A DNA stretch of 64,000 bases from an uncultured Actinomycetes bacterium (GTDB taxonomy: Bacteria; Actinomycetota; Acidimicrobiia; Acidimicrobiales; RAAP-2). The stretch covers positions 434,001-498,000 of the forward strand of contig CAIYAP010000002.1 of the NCBI GenBank assembly GCA_903924205.1, written 5' to 3'. Positions 9,955 to 17,436 of the stretch are shown here, piece by piece. How positions within the stretch are numbered: position 1 is the first letter of the stretch; the number at the start of each line of letters is the position of its first letter. The translations under genes and the position numbers were made by a program. The notes below the pieces were generated by a model that had not been told where the DNA came from, made no database searches, and saw only the letters and a program-made list of their open reading frames with translations.

Positions 9955-10808
9955 CGGTGGGAAATGCGCACCACCTCGGGGGTGGCGCGCATTAAGACGA
10001 GTGCGCTGACACCCGTGATCACCAGCGCCACGAGAGCTGCCGTTGACGTGATGCCGGAACCGTGGAATCGCTCCGCGAAGAGAGTGGCGCCCAAAGCCAT
10101 GCTGGCGAGTGGATCCACTATGACAATCAGTGGCTGCGATACCCCGAGCGGTCCCGCTTGCAGCGCCGTTTGCTCGCTGAACAAGCCCACGAGGCCAACA
10201 GCAACAAAGACGTAGAGCACCCAATTGCTCAGCACACCCACCACACCGTGCTGTGTCCATTGATCGCCCAACTGCTTTATCAGCGTCGCCTCGAAAGCCC
10301 ACGACAGCGCGGTCGCCACCGCAAAGCTGGCGGCGCGGCGAGTGGGTGATCCTCGTCGACCTATCACCATGCAGGCGACAATGACGGTGCCCGTCACCGA
10401 GCCCGTGGCGAGCCACAGCGAATGGCGTGGTTCTTGCGCCCCCGACGGGTTGGCGAGAACGAGAAAGGCGGCGAGACTAAGAGTGGTGACGGCCGCCGAT
10501 ATCCACGCACGTCGAGAGAGCCTCTGGCGACGCCAGAGGCGACGCAACAGCAGAGCCATCACCAATTCGGTCACGAGCAAGGGTTGAACCACCGAGAGGG
10601 GTCCAAAGTGCAAGGCGACACTTTGGCAGAGCAATGACCCCGCCAGCGCGAGCCACCCGATCAGCCAGAGGGGCTGACGGGCAAGATACACGAACGTGGC
10701 TCCTAGCGATCGATGGTGGTCAGTGGGTATCTGCGGCAAGTGCTGGGTGAGCAGAGCGACCGCATTGGACAGCGCGGTCGCGATACCGAAACAAATCGCG
10801 AGCAGCAC
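9951..10808 (-). CDS. EamA/DMT-family transporter
   Basis: The product has about nine to ten hydrophobic segments in two EamA-like halves, as in drug/metabolite transporters (for example GPLSVVQPLLVTELVMALLL and GPLGVSQPLIVIVDPLASM, which are clear internal repeats). The track start at 10898 is wrong: the first residues MWVRVPLGAP are tRNA-Arg sequence read as protein. I place the start at the GTG at 10808, which begins the first membrane helix and lies 6 nt after a TACGGT -10 box. That gives 285 residues, a usual DMT length. The substrate is unknown. The stop overlaps the convergent upstream gene by 4 nt. Confidence 0.82.
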   Translation of the reverse strand: MLLAICFGIATALSNAVALLTQHLPQIPTDHHRSLGATFVYLARQPLWLIGWLALAGSLLCQSVALHFGPLSVVQPLLVTELVMALLLRRLWRRQRLSRRAWISAAVTTLSLAAFLVLANPSGAQEPRHSLWLATGSVTGTVIVACMVIGRRGSPTRRAASFAVATALSWAFEATLIKQLGDQWTQHGVVGVLSNWVLYVFVAVGLVGLFSEQTALQAGPLGVSQPLIVIVDPLASMALGATLFAERFHGSGITSTAALVALVITGVSALVLMRATPEVVRISHR

Positions 10809-10814
10809 ATTCGC

Positions 10815-10820
10815 ACCGTA
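10815..10820 (-). promoter_or_regulatory. -10 box for the EamA gene
   Basis: TACGGT on the minus strand ends 6 nt before the GTG at 10808, supporting the corrected start. Confidence 0.5.
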
Positions 10821-10841
10821 GTGCGTGAACTCGCCGACACA

Positions 10842-10859
10842 ATGGGGGAATTCCCCCAT
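10842..10859. terminator. Perfect 18-bp palindrome downstream of tRNA-Arg
   Basis: ATGGGGGAATTCCCCCAT is a perfect palindrome that can fold into a 7-bp stem with an AATT loop. It sits between the tRNA-Arg 3' end and the EamA promoter, both read leftward, so it may terminate the tRNA transcript. The T-run (ATTTTT), however, follows on the plus side, so orientation and role are uncertain. Confidence 0.5.
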
Positions 10860-10868
10860 ATTTTTAAA

Positions 10869-10943
10869 TGGTGCACCTAGCGGGACTCGAACCCACACCG
10901 CTGGTTCCGTAGACCAGAACTCTATCCATTGAGCTATAGGTGC
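10869..10943 (-). tRNA. tRNA-Arg (anticodon ACG)
   Basis: The cloverleaf folds on the minus strand. The acceptor is GCACCTA/TAGGTGC. The anticodon stem is CTGGT/ACCAG around loop CTACGGA, giving anticodon ACG. The T-arm contains GTGGGTTCGAGTCCCGC. The 3' CCA is encoded. A TAAACT -10-like box at 10950-10955 lies 6 nt upstream. Confidence 0.95.
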
Positions 10944-10977
10944 CCCATGAGTTTAGCCGACCTCGGCGAGGTCATGT

Positions 10978-11691
10978 TCAGCAGGTGGACGAGTGCCCTC
11001 GATAATGACGCCACGCCGCGTCACCACCAAATAATGCGGAGGGACCCGGTTTCACCACAATGTCTTGCATCGCGAAGCTTTCCTCAGTATTCCCGCCACT
11101 CAACCAGATCACGCGAGGGGTAAAGGTGGTTCGCAGTCGACTCAACACCTCGACAACGTCAACGCGCCATTGCACGTCGTCATGTCGTTTCGCGGCGGAC
11201 CCGACCCGGTCATCATAACTCCGTCCATCACAGACCGTGGCGCCGACATCATCGAGTTCCTGGGGAGCGCCGTCCTCAAACAGCGCCACGGCGCAGCTCG
11301 TTCCGAGAGTCACGACTAACTCGCGGCCCTCACCGTCAATGAGATGGAAGCCCGCCAGTTCGGCGTCGTTCACCACGAGACAATCGCGGCCCGTCACTCG
11401 AGAGAGTTCCGCCGCGAGGGGGTAGCGATCCCACTGTGCCCGCGTCGCCGCATCCACTAATCCCCCACGGGCTTCGGGAAGATGAACGGCATCGTGCACC
11501 ACACCTCGTCGAATAACACCGGGGAAGCCAACGACAATGCGCGTGGCGCGGGTCGGCACGATGCGGGCGACAACGTCACCCACGGTGGCCGGTGAGAGGG
11601 GTCGAGGAGTTCGGCGATGACGCCGCTCGCCGGTGATATCGAACCACTTCATCGACGTCGCGCCGATATCGAGGGTGAAGAGATCGCTCAC
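10978..11691 (-). CDS. ROK-family protein related to polyphosphate glucokinase
   Basis: The 237-residue protein follows the layout of actinobacterial polyphosphate/ATP glucokinase. It has a phosphate-binding LDIGATSMKW at the N-terminus, then VVGFPGVIRRGVVHDA, VNDAELAGF, and YDDRVGSAAKR near residue 165. It ends with WLSGGNTE and LFGGDAAWR. The second phosphate loop, usually GTGIGSA in PPGK, is GTSCAVA here, so catalytic competence is uncertain. A working enzyme would phosphorylate glucose (or another sugar) with polyphosphate or ATP in the cytoplasm. The GTG start overlaps the P450 stop as GTGA, so it is translationally coupled to that gene. The functional link between the two is unclear. 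Confidence 0.72.
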   Translation of the reverse strand: MSDLFTLDIGATSMKWFDITGERRHRRTPRPLSPATVGDVVARIVPTRATRIVVGFPGVIRRGVVHDAVHLPEARGGLVDAATRAQWDRYPLAAELSRVTGRDCLVVNDAELAGFHLIDGEGRELVVTLGTSCAVALFEDGAPQELDDVGATVCDGRSYDDRVGSAAKRHDDVQWRVDVVEVLSRLRTTFTPRVIWLSGGNTEESFAMQDIVVKPGPSALFGGDAAWRHYRGHSSTC

Positions 11692-12914
11692 GACAACGAC
11701 AGCGGCAATGAGGCCAGACCTCGCAAGATCATGTTGGGTCGATAGGTCGTGGTACCCGTGACCTCAATGTGTGGACTGCGGTCGAGCACCCGACGAAGCA
11801 CGGTCTGAGTCTCGAGGCGAGCCAACGGTGCCCCGAGACAATGGTGGAGTCCGAAACCGAAACCCAAGTGAGGGTTGGGATCGCGCGTGAGCTGAATGGT
11901 GGTGGGGGCTGCGAACACGGCGGGGTCGCGGTTCGCCGCACCAATGAGAACAAAGGTGAACCAACCCTGTGGCAACGTGTGCCCACTCGGAAGCTCGATG
12001 TCCTCGAGCAAGGTGCGGCCCGTGAGCTGCACCGGTGACACCAGTCGCATGAATTCATCCGTCGCGCTGCGGTCCCCGCCGGGATTCGCCCGAAGTTGCG
12101 ATTGGATCTGGTCGTCGCGTCCGAGCAGGTTCAGTGCACCCGAAATCAGGTTGGTCGTGGTTTCGTGGCCCGCCACCAAGAGCAAAATTGCGGTCGTTAA
12201 TAGTTCCATTTCGGATAACTCGTCGTCACCGTCACGCGCCGCAATGAGGGCGGAGAGCAAGTCATCGCCCGGACGCCGGCGTCGCTCGGCGAACAGCTCG
12301 TGGAAGTACAGGGCAAAATGCGTGACCGCCGCATCCCGAGCGGCCGCGTCCTCATCGCTGAGCATGAAATCGGGGTCCAAGCCCTTAGCGAGACCGTTGG
12401 AAGCCGCCGCGAAGGTGGCGTGATCAGACTCGGGAATGGCGAGCATCTCTCCGATAACTCGCACCGGTACCGCCCATGCGAGTTCTGACACCGCGTCGAA
12501 CTCACCCTGTCCGAGATGGCGATCAAGAATGTCATCGGTCAATTGCGTAATAAAGGGCGTGAGTTCACTCACGCGACGAGGAGTAAAGGCGCGCTGCACC
12601 AATCCACGCAGGCGGGTGTGATCGGGCGGATCGCGAAACAAGAAGGGACGAGCGTCCACCCCATTGACGACATTGCTGCGCGCCAATTCTCGCCGCTCGT
12701 CACTACGCAGGCCCTCGGGAGTATGGGCCGGATCGGCCTTCAGGTTGTCCGACGAGGCGGCGCGCGACCGCAGCACCGCCAAGGCGTCGGCGTGCTGCGA
12801 CACCACCCAGGTATTCGATGGCGCGAGGTGCACCGGATTGGTCTCTCGAATCTCGTCAAAGAGGGGACCCGGTGTCGTTATCCATCGCGGGTCAGCGGGG
12901 TCAAAGACGGTCAT
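11688..12914 (-). CDS. Cytochrome P450
   Basis: This is a 408-residue soluble P450, the normal length for bacterial class I enzymes. It has the I-helix oxygen-activation motif LLVAGHETTTNL (about residue 240), the ExxR region, and the heme-binding loop FGFGLHHCLGAPLARLE with the thiolate cysteine (about residue 353). These enzymes hydroxylate small hydrophobic substrates using electrons from a ferredoxin and reductase, neither of which is adjacent. The ATG lies 6 nt after TAACAT, which overlaps the stop codon of the VirD4-like gene. The P450 therefore probably has its own leaderless transcript rather than being part of the secretion cassette. Confidence 0.95.
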   Translation of the reverse strand: MTVFDPADPRWITTPGPLFDEIRETNPVHLAPSNTWVVSQHADALAVLRSRAASSDNLKADPAHTPEGLRSDERRELARSNVVNGVDARPFLFRDPPDHTRLRGLVQRAFTPRRVSELTPFITQLTDDILDRHLGQGEFDAVSELAWAVPVRVIGEMLAIPESDHATFAAASNGLAKGLDPDFMLSDEDAAARDAAVTHFALYFHELFAERRRRPGDDLLSALIAARDGDDELSEMELLTTAILLLVAGHETTTNLISGALNLLGRDDQIQSQLRANPGGDRSATDEFMRLVSPVQLTGRTLLEDIELPSGHTLPQGWFTFVLIGAANRDPAVFAAPTTIQLTRDPNPHLGFGFGLHHCLGAPLARLETQTVLRRVLDRSPHIEVTGTTTYRPNMILRGLASLPLSLS

Positions 12915-12920
12915 GAACCG

Positions 12921-12926
12921 ATGTTA
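12921..12926 (-). promoter_or_regulatory. -10 box for the P450 gene
   Basis: TAACAT on the minus strand ends 6 nt before the ATG at 12914 and overlaps the stop codon of the upstream VirD4-like gene. Confidence 0.5.
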
Positions 12927-14024
12927 ACGACGCACTCCGCGGGCGCGAAGTCCCGGTCGCCAGCTCCATGGGTGAACTGATACCTCGCGCACCACGTCAT
13001 GGCCCCGCATCATCCACGCTCGACCCGGTGGCGCCATCCGAAGAGACTCACAGACGGCAACGACCTCCGGCACAAATCGTTCGGTGGCGGGATCGGACAA
13101 TCCCGCCAGCACCACTCGACAACGGTGATTGTTCACCACGGTCGCGGCTCTCTCGCCGAAGCGTGCCTGAATTTGCGAAAAGTCTTGAAACACCGTCATC
13201 AAGGTGATGTGCTGGCCCGAGGCCGTGGCGGCCAACTGGTCGAGGTCGTGCAGCGGTGCCAATTGGGCTGCTTCATCGAGCACCACCAACAATGGGGCAT
13301 CACGCCGTGCCGTCTCGAGAGCACGCCGCACCGCGAGTCGGAAAAGTGGCTCGTAGGTCGCCTGGTCGGCGAGGGGCGCGGAGAGATACACCGTCCCCCC
13401 TTGGCGAAGAGCAGGCTGCACATCGACGGCACGTCGGTTAAAGGCCCAGGGGGCGACCATGGCGTCGACAGTGGTCATCACCGCATCGAAGGTGCGCGGC
13501 TCCATGGCGAGGAGGGAGGTCGCTACGCCATCAAGAAGAACATCGTCACTGCGGGCAACCTGTCGCTGCGCAATGGCCACCATGACGTCATCAACGGATA
13601 GACCCCGCCGAGCGGCATCACTCAGAAAAGACGCGAGTGCCTTCGTGGCGAGCGCATTCCAGAACTCACTATCGCCTCGGCCGGCGATCACCAGTTCGCG
13701 CGCGACGCGCAGCGCCACGGTGACATCATCACAGCCGGCGAGAACATCCACCGTGTCGCCACCGTCTCCCGGTGCCAGAGTGACCACCGGACCACGCAGC
13801 GCCCGCCACGGTTGCGTCACTCGGCGAACATCATCTTTCACGCTGAGAACGATCATGGGGCCATCCCACTCCAAAATGGCGGGGATGACAATGCCGCGAG
13901 TCTTGCCCGAGCGCGTCGGGCCGACGATCAATAGTGACTCATCGTGGCCACTTCGAAAACGTCGCCACGGTTGAAAGGGTGCCGTTCCCACCCATTGACC
14001 CTTAGTGCGCACGCATGGCCCCAT
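12924..14024 (-). CDS. VirD4/TraG-like type IV coupling ATPase
   Basis: The roughly 366-residue protein has Walker A GPTRSGKTRG near residue 36 and Walker B LLVVLDEAAQLAPL near residue 235. A later stretch reads TVFQDFSQIQARFG, and NNHRCRVVLAG follows; both fit VirD4/TraG coupling proteins, which feed substrates into type IV secretion channels. It is shorter than usual (500-600 residues) and lacks the N-terminal membrane helices, so it is probably a soluble or peripheral version. The start overlaps the VirB4-like gene; ATG 14024 and GTG 14012 are both possible. It is the last of five tightly overlapping genes. I see no relaxase nearby. Confidence 0.8.
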   Translation of the reverse strand: MGPCVRTKGQWVGTAPFQPWRRFRSGHDESLLIVGPTRSGKTRGIVIPAILEWDGPMIVLSVKDDVRRVTQPWRALRGPVVTLAPGDGGDTVDVLAGCDDVTVALRVARELVIAGRGDSEFWNALATKALASFLSDAARRGLSVDDVMVAIAQRQVARSDDVLLDGVATSLLAMEPRTFDAVMTTVDAMVAPWAFNRRAVDVQPALRQGGTVYLSAPLADQATYEPLFRLAVRRALETARRDAPLLVVLDEAAQLAPLHDLDQLAATASGQHITLMTVFQDFSQIQARFGERAATVVNNHRCRVVLAGLSDPATERFVPEVVAVCESLRMAPPGRAWMMRGHDVVREVSVHPWSWRPGLRARGVRR

Positions 14025-15078
14025 CAGTATCGGTGTGATCACGACCACTCACGGGTCGCCAGGTGACAACCGAGCGAGAGTTTCCGTAGTGAACGAGGGC
14101 GGAGCCGCGAGGCAGGGCACGAATCGTTCGAGCATCTCGTGGCGACAGCTCGACCACGTGACGTAGCTCACGCACGTCATCGTCTCGTTGTCGATGAATG
14201 ACGTGCGTGTCACAGTCGCGGAGCACCGACAGCGCCGCGGGTGATTCGAGGGCAAGGTCCGCGACTCGATGTAGCACCACAATGTGCGAGACGCCGACGG
14301 CTCGCGACAGCTTCCATGAACCACGGAGCCATAGCGTGGCGGTGGCTGATTGCAACACCGCCCACGATTCATCGAGCACGAGATACCCCGCAGTGGCCGG
14401 GTCATACAACTGGGCGTGGGCCACCGAGGTGGCGGCAACCATGACCAGTGGCATGAGGGGCCCGCTCCAGTAGGCGGAGAGATCCACCACTGATATCGCG
14501 TCCGTGACGCGTCGAGGCTCCCCCTCACCGTTGACGACCGCCGCGGCATCTCCATCAAGACAACGGCGCACCGTTCCCCTCAAGGTCGCGTGAGTCACTA
14601 ACTGCCGGGCCGTCGCCACGAAGGGGCGTGGCGCGTGACGAGTAGCGCCGTCGTGCCACGCATCACGTACCGCCATGTATTCCTCGTCGCTGAGACGGTC
14701 ACCACGAACGACGCCGAGCACCATGGCGACGTAGTCCGCTCCGGCGGGTGACCAGGGTGAACACGCATCCCACCACCCGCCGGCGTCGCCGCCATACTCA
14801 CCCTTGGGATCGAGCACGACCACGCGTCGTTGTTGATCACTCGCCCGTCGAACCAACATTTTCACGAAGGTGCTCTTGCCCGTCCCGACGTCACCGAGGA
14901 CTGCGATGTTGGGGTTGGTGACGAGACCGGCGCGATACGCGTCGAAGGGGTCATATACGAAGTCTCGGTGACCCGCCACGGTCCCCAGCCGTTCTCCTCG
15001 AAGTCCCGTGCCTCGATCGCCAGCGGCGAGAGCCAGGTCCGGAAGGTCGCGACCTGCGAGTCGAAGATCACCCCTCAC
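14002..15078 (-). CDS. VirB4-like ATPase of a type IV secretion-like system
   Basis: The track start at 15210 lies inside the upstream gene. The GTG at 15078 has GGGAG 6 nt upstream and gives 358 residues. The Walker A motif is VLGDVGTGKSTFVKM (about residue 70), followed by VVLDPKGEYG. The Walker B region is GYLVLDESWAVL, followed by RGSWKLSRAVGVSHI. This order is characteristic of the VirB4/TraC ATPases that power type IV secretion and conjugation. It is shorter than classic VirB4 because the N-terminal part seems to be carried by the preceding SCO6880-like gene. It overlaps both neighbours, indicating one operon and probably one complex. Confidence 0.8.
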   Translation of the reverse strand: MRGDLRLAGRDLPDLALAAGDRGTGLRGERLGTVAGHRDFVYDPFDAYRAGLVTNPNIAVLGDVGTGKSTFVKMLVRRASDQQRRVVVLDPKGEYGGDAGGWWDACSPWSPAGADYVAMVLGVVRGDRLSDEEYMAVRDAWHDGATRHAPRPFVATARQLVTHATLRGTVRRCLDGDAAAVVNGEGEPRRVTDAISVVDLSAYWSGPLMPLVMVAATSVAHAQLYDPATAGYLVLDESWAVLQSATATLWLRGSWKLSRAVGVSHIVVLHRVADLALESPAALSVLRDCDTHVIHRQRDDDVRELRHVVELSPRDARTIRALPRGSALVHYGNSRSVVTWRPVSGRDHTDTDGAMRAH

Positions 15079-16045
15079 GGAGATCTCCCGTACTCTCCGC
15101 CCACCACAGTGCCTGGCGGCCCCACCCACGCTCCAGAACCGCACCGTGAGTCTCGGCCACGGCCAGACACTCATCGAAATGCTGTTCCGCCTCGCGCCTC
15201 GTTCGGGCACCGACCATCACCGTCAGAGTCGCCTCGAGCAGGTCGTCGCCCTCAACGACCGCATCGCGGCGGCGCTGCACCTTGCTCATCCAGCTGTCAT
15301 TGAGGCGACCAGAATCAAACCCCTGTCGCACTCGCCACCGTTCTTCCACGTCCGCTCGATGAGCGAGTCTCGCGACGTCGCGCCGTGCGTCTCGCGACTG
15401 ATGCACGACGAGTTCCAGCACGATGACGAGGTCATGACCCGTGGCGGACAAGGCGTGCCAGAGATCACTGCGAGCATTCACTGCGGTGATTCGACCCACT
15501 ACCCAGACGCCGTCACGACGACGAAGCGCACCCCACGACTCGCGATAGTGACCCGCCCACTCGTATAGGGGTGCGAGATCTCCGCGAGGGTCACTCACCC
15601 ACTCTCGAATCTCGTCACCGAAATGCACTCGCCAGAAGCCGCCAGTCCTCTGAAAGTCCTCGAGGCCGCGATAACGAAGAATGTCCTCACTCTCACCCGA
15701 CAATCCATGACGGGTGATGTCTCGCCAGCGAGTGGATCGCCGACCGCGACAGCACCACACGTCATGTGACAGTCCCACCGTCATCTCGCGCGGGCGAGCG
15801 AGGTAGGAAAGGCCGATCGACAACCACTGGTTGACGGAGAGGGAACGCCAGCGCCACGGCGCCACCAACGCCAGCCCCGCGGCCGTCATCGCGAGGGGCC
15901 AGGCGACCACCCACCACGCCACGGCGGCCACGAGGAGGGCGATGGCCGCTCGGCGAAGATCGCGCGGATGCACCACCCACCACCACTCGTCACGTTCTCG
16001 ACGGGTGAGGGTCTCACTCTTCAATGTGCCACCTCGGCTTGCCAT
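15068..16045 (-). CDS. SCO6880-like membrane component of the secretion cassette
   Basis: The product is about 325 residues from the ATG at 16045; the track start at 16183 lies deep in the previous gene. Two adjacent hydrophobic segments near the N-terminus (ALLVAAVAWWVVAWPLAMTA) are followed by a hydrophilic part containing tryptophan-rich segments. This resembles SCO6880-type proteins, whose N-terminus is PrgI-like and which sit next to VirB4 in actinobacterial type IV loci. A TTG start nearer the upstream stop is another option. It probably anchors the ATPase at the membrane. Identification depends on gene order and topology more than on a sharp motif. Confidence 0.62.
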   Translation of the reverse strand: MASRGGTLKSETLTRRERDEWWWVVHPRDLRRAAIALLVAAVAWWVVAWPLAMTAAGLALVAPWRWRSLSVNQWLSIGLSYLARPREMTVGLSHDVWCCRGRRSTRWRDITRHGLSGESEDILRYRGLEDFQRTGGFWRVHFGDEIREWVSDPRGDLAPLYEWAGHYRESWGALRRRDGVWVVGRITAVNARSDLWHALSATGHDLVIVLELVVHQSRDARRDVARLAHRADVEERWRVRQGFDSGRLNDSWMSKVQRRRDAVVEGDDLLEATLTVMVGARTRREAEQHFDECLAVAETHGAVLERGWGRQALWWAESTGDLREG

Positions 16046-17099
16046 CGGCGTCAAAGCGATATCGGCCCTTATGGGCGCGAGCCTTCCCGATCGGAGCCGG
16101 ACCCGGATCAGTTCCCCGCAGCGGTTCGTCCACCGTGATACCCGGCCACGGGGCAATAGGGTCCGACTCTTCCCCGTCACCACTCAGGTTCATTCGTGGC
16201 GCCAGCGCCCGCCGCCCCGCACCCACGAGAGTGGCCTCCGGGTTGGTCACCTGCCGCATCGCGTGCGCCCGCCACGTGCTGGCGAGATGGTGTGCCGAAG
16301 CGTCCACCAGGGGAATCAGGCGCCACACCACCCACGGAGCCCAGCTGGCGACCAGCAAGGTCACGGCGCCGGCGAGGGCGGCCGTCAATGACGAGCCGTG
16401 CAGTGAGAGCTGCAAGCCCACCGCAATCGTGAGGGCGGTCAGTACTTTCGCGAGCAACAACGCGCCTATCAGTTCCACCAGTCGCAGCAGAGCGCGACGG
16501 CCACTGCTCGTGACCGCCCATGGCGCCAGCAAGGGGACTACGCAGAGAGCGATCGCGAGTGCGAGATCACGGAGGATGATTTCTACCCACAATGACAATG
16601 CGCCGACGACGAGTAGCACGGTGCTCAGCAGTTCTCCCGAACCCGAAAGCGAACTCAGGAGGGCCACCATGGCCGAGCCCAGATGTGAGGGCGATGTCGA
16701 ACTCATCGACAAGACCCAGTGGCTCAATCCATCCACACATGAGCCCACCATCCGAGAGACGCCGGGTGTCATGGCGAGACCGACGGCCACCAGGAGAACC
16801 TGCGCGACCAGAGTCCGGGTGGAATCAGCGAGCCGTCCGGTCGCGCTACGACTCACCACCGCGACGAGAAGGGCCAACAGCGTCATCGCGGGACTGATGG
16901 CGACGAGGCGATTCCACAAGGGGGAGATGGCATCAGCGACCACGGAAAACCGACTCGCGCTATCGAGAACCGAGCCCACCCCGTGCAGTGCCCACGGCAA
17001 GGCACCCGCCAGTAGGGCATCGAGGGAATCAAGTAATGAACTCGAGGCGCTGCCCGCGAGACACGACAGGGGGTGTGTCACGCACGAGAGCACCGACAT
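16014..17099 (-). CDS. TrbL/VirB6-like polytopic membrane protein
   Basis: This is a 361-residue protein with about seven hydrophobic segments between residues 60 and 270, and a charged cytoplasmic tail ending in KPRWHIEE. The spacing of helices and the position upstream of SCO6880- and VirB4-like genes fit TrbL/VirB6-type inner-membrane channel components. The ATG overlaps the stop of the DUF6112-like gene as ATGA. It would form the membrane path for the exported substrate. There is no signal peptide and no enzymatic motif. The sequence itself is poorly conserved in such proteins, so the call relies on topology and context. Confidence 0.65.
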   Translation of the reverse strand: MSVLSCVTHPLSCLAGSASSSLLDSLDALLAGALPWALHGVGSVLDSASRFSVVADAISPLWNRLVAISPAMTLLALLVAVVSRSATGRLADSTRTLVAQVLLVAVGLAMTPGVSRMVGSCVDGLSHWVLSMSSTSPSHLGSAMVALLSSLSGSGELLSTVLLVVGALSLWVEIILRDLALAIALCVVPLLAPWAVTSSGRRALLRLVELIGALLLAKVLTALTIAVGLQLSLHGSSLTAALAGAVTLLVASWAPWVVWRLIPLVDASAHHLASTWRAHAMRQVTNPEATLVGAGRRALAPRMNLSGDGEESDPIAPWPGITVDEPLRGTDPGPAPIGKARAHKGRYRFDADGKPRWHIEE

Positions 17100-17380
17100 C
17101 AGTGCACTCCACTACCCGTGGTGAACACAAAGTTGATGAGGTGCGGTGCCGCACCCACCAAGAGTCCAGCCAGCAGTCCGGTCACCACCGCCTTTCGACC
17201 CGCCATTGACTGATGCATGTTTTGTGAATGACTCCCGATGGCCCAGAGCACCCCACCGACCACCATCGCGATGACGGCAATCACGAGCGCCCACCCCGCA
17301 ATGCCATTGGCCAGCTGCTGCAACTGCGCGGACCCCGGCAGGAGCGTCACGTTGGGATTAAGGGCAACCGAAAAAATCAT
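17099..17380 (-). CDS. Small two-helix membrane protein, DUF6112/TrbC-VirB2-like
   Basis: This 93-residue protein has two hydrophobic helices (GIAGWALVIAVIAMVVGGVLW and a glycine-rich second helix with AVVTGLLAGLLVGAA) joined by a short SHSQNMHQS loop. It matches the pilin-like TrbC/VirB2 shape and the DUF6112 proteins that begin similar actinobacterial loci. A strong Shine-Dalgarno sequence (GAGGAG) lies about 5 nt before the ATG. As first gene of the cassette it is probably made in the largest amount, as expected for a pilin or channel subunit. No promoter is obvious, because the divergent senX3 starts only 56 bp away. Confidence 0.65.
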   Translation of the reverse strand: MIFSVALNPNVTLLPGSAQLQQLANGIAGWALVIAVIAMVVGGVLWAIGSHSQNMHQSMAGRKAVVTGLLAGLLVGAAPHLINFVFTTGSGVH

Positions 17381-17424
17381 GAGGACTCCTCACTCGAAGG
17401 TCCCTCTCAACGGTCGCGAGGTGG

Positions 17425-17430
17425 GAGAAT
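17425..17430 (+). promoter_or_regulatory. Weak -10 box for senX3
   Basis: GAGAAT ends 6 nt before the ATG at 17437. It departs from the TA consensus at position 1, so this is a weaker case than other leaderless starts here. Confidence 0.35.
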
Positions 17431-17436
17431 GTCGAC

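Noticed and set aside
10859-10898. N-terminal extension of the EamA ORF (MWVRVPLGAP...)
   Set aside because: These codons are the tRNA-Arg T-arm and acceptor read as protein; the GTG at 10808 after TACGGT is a better start.
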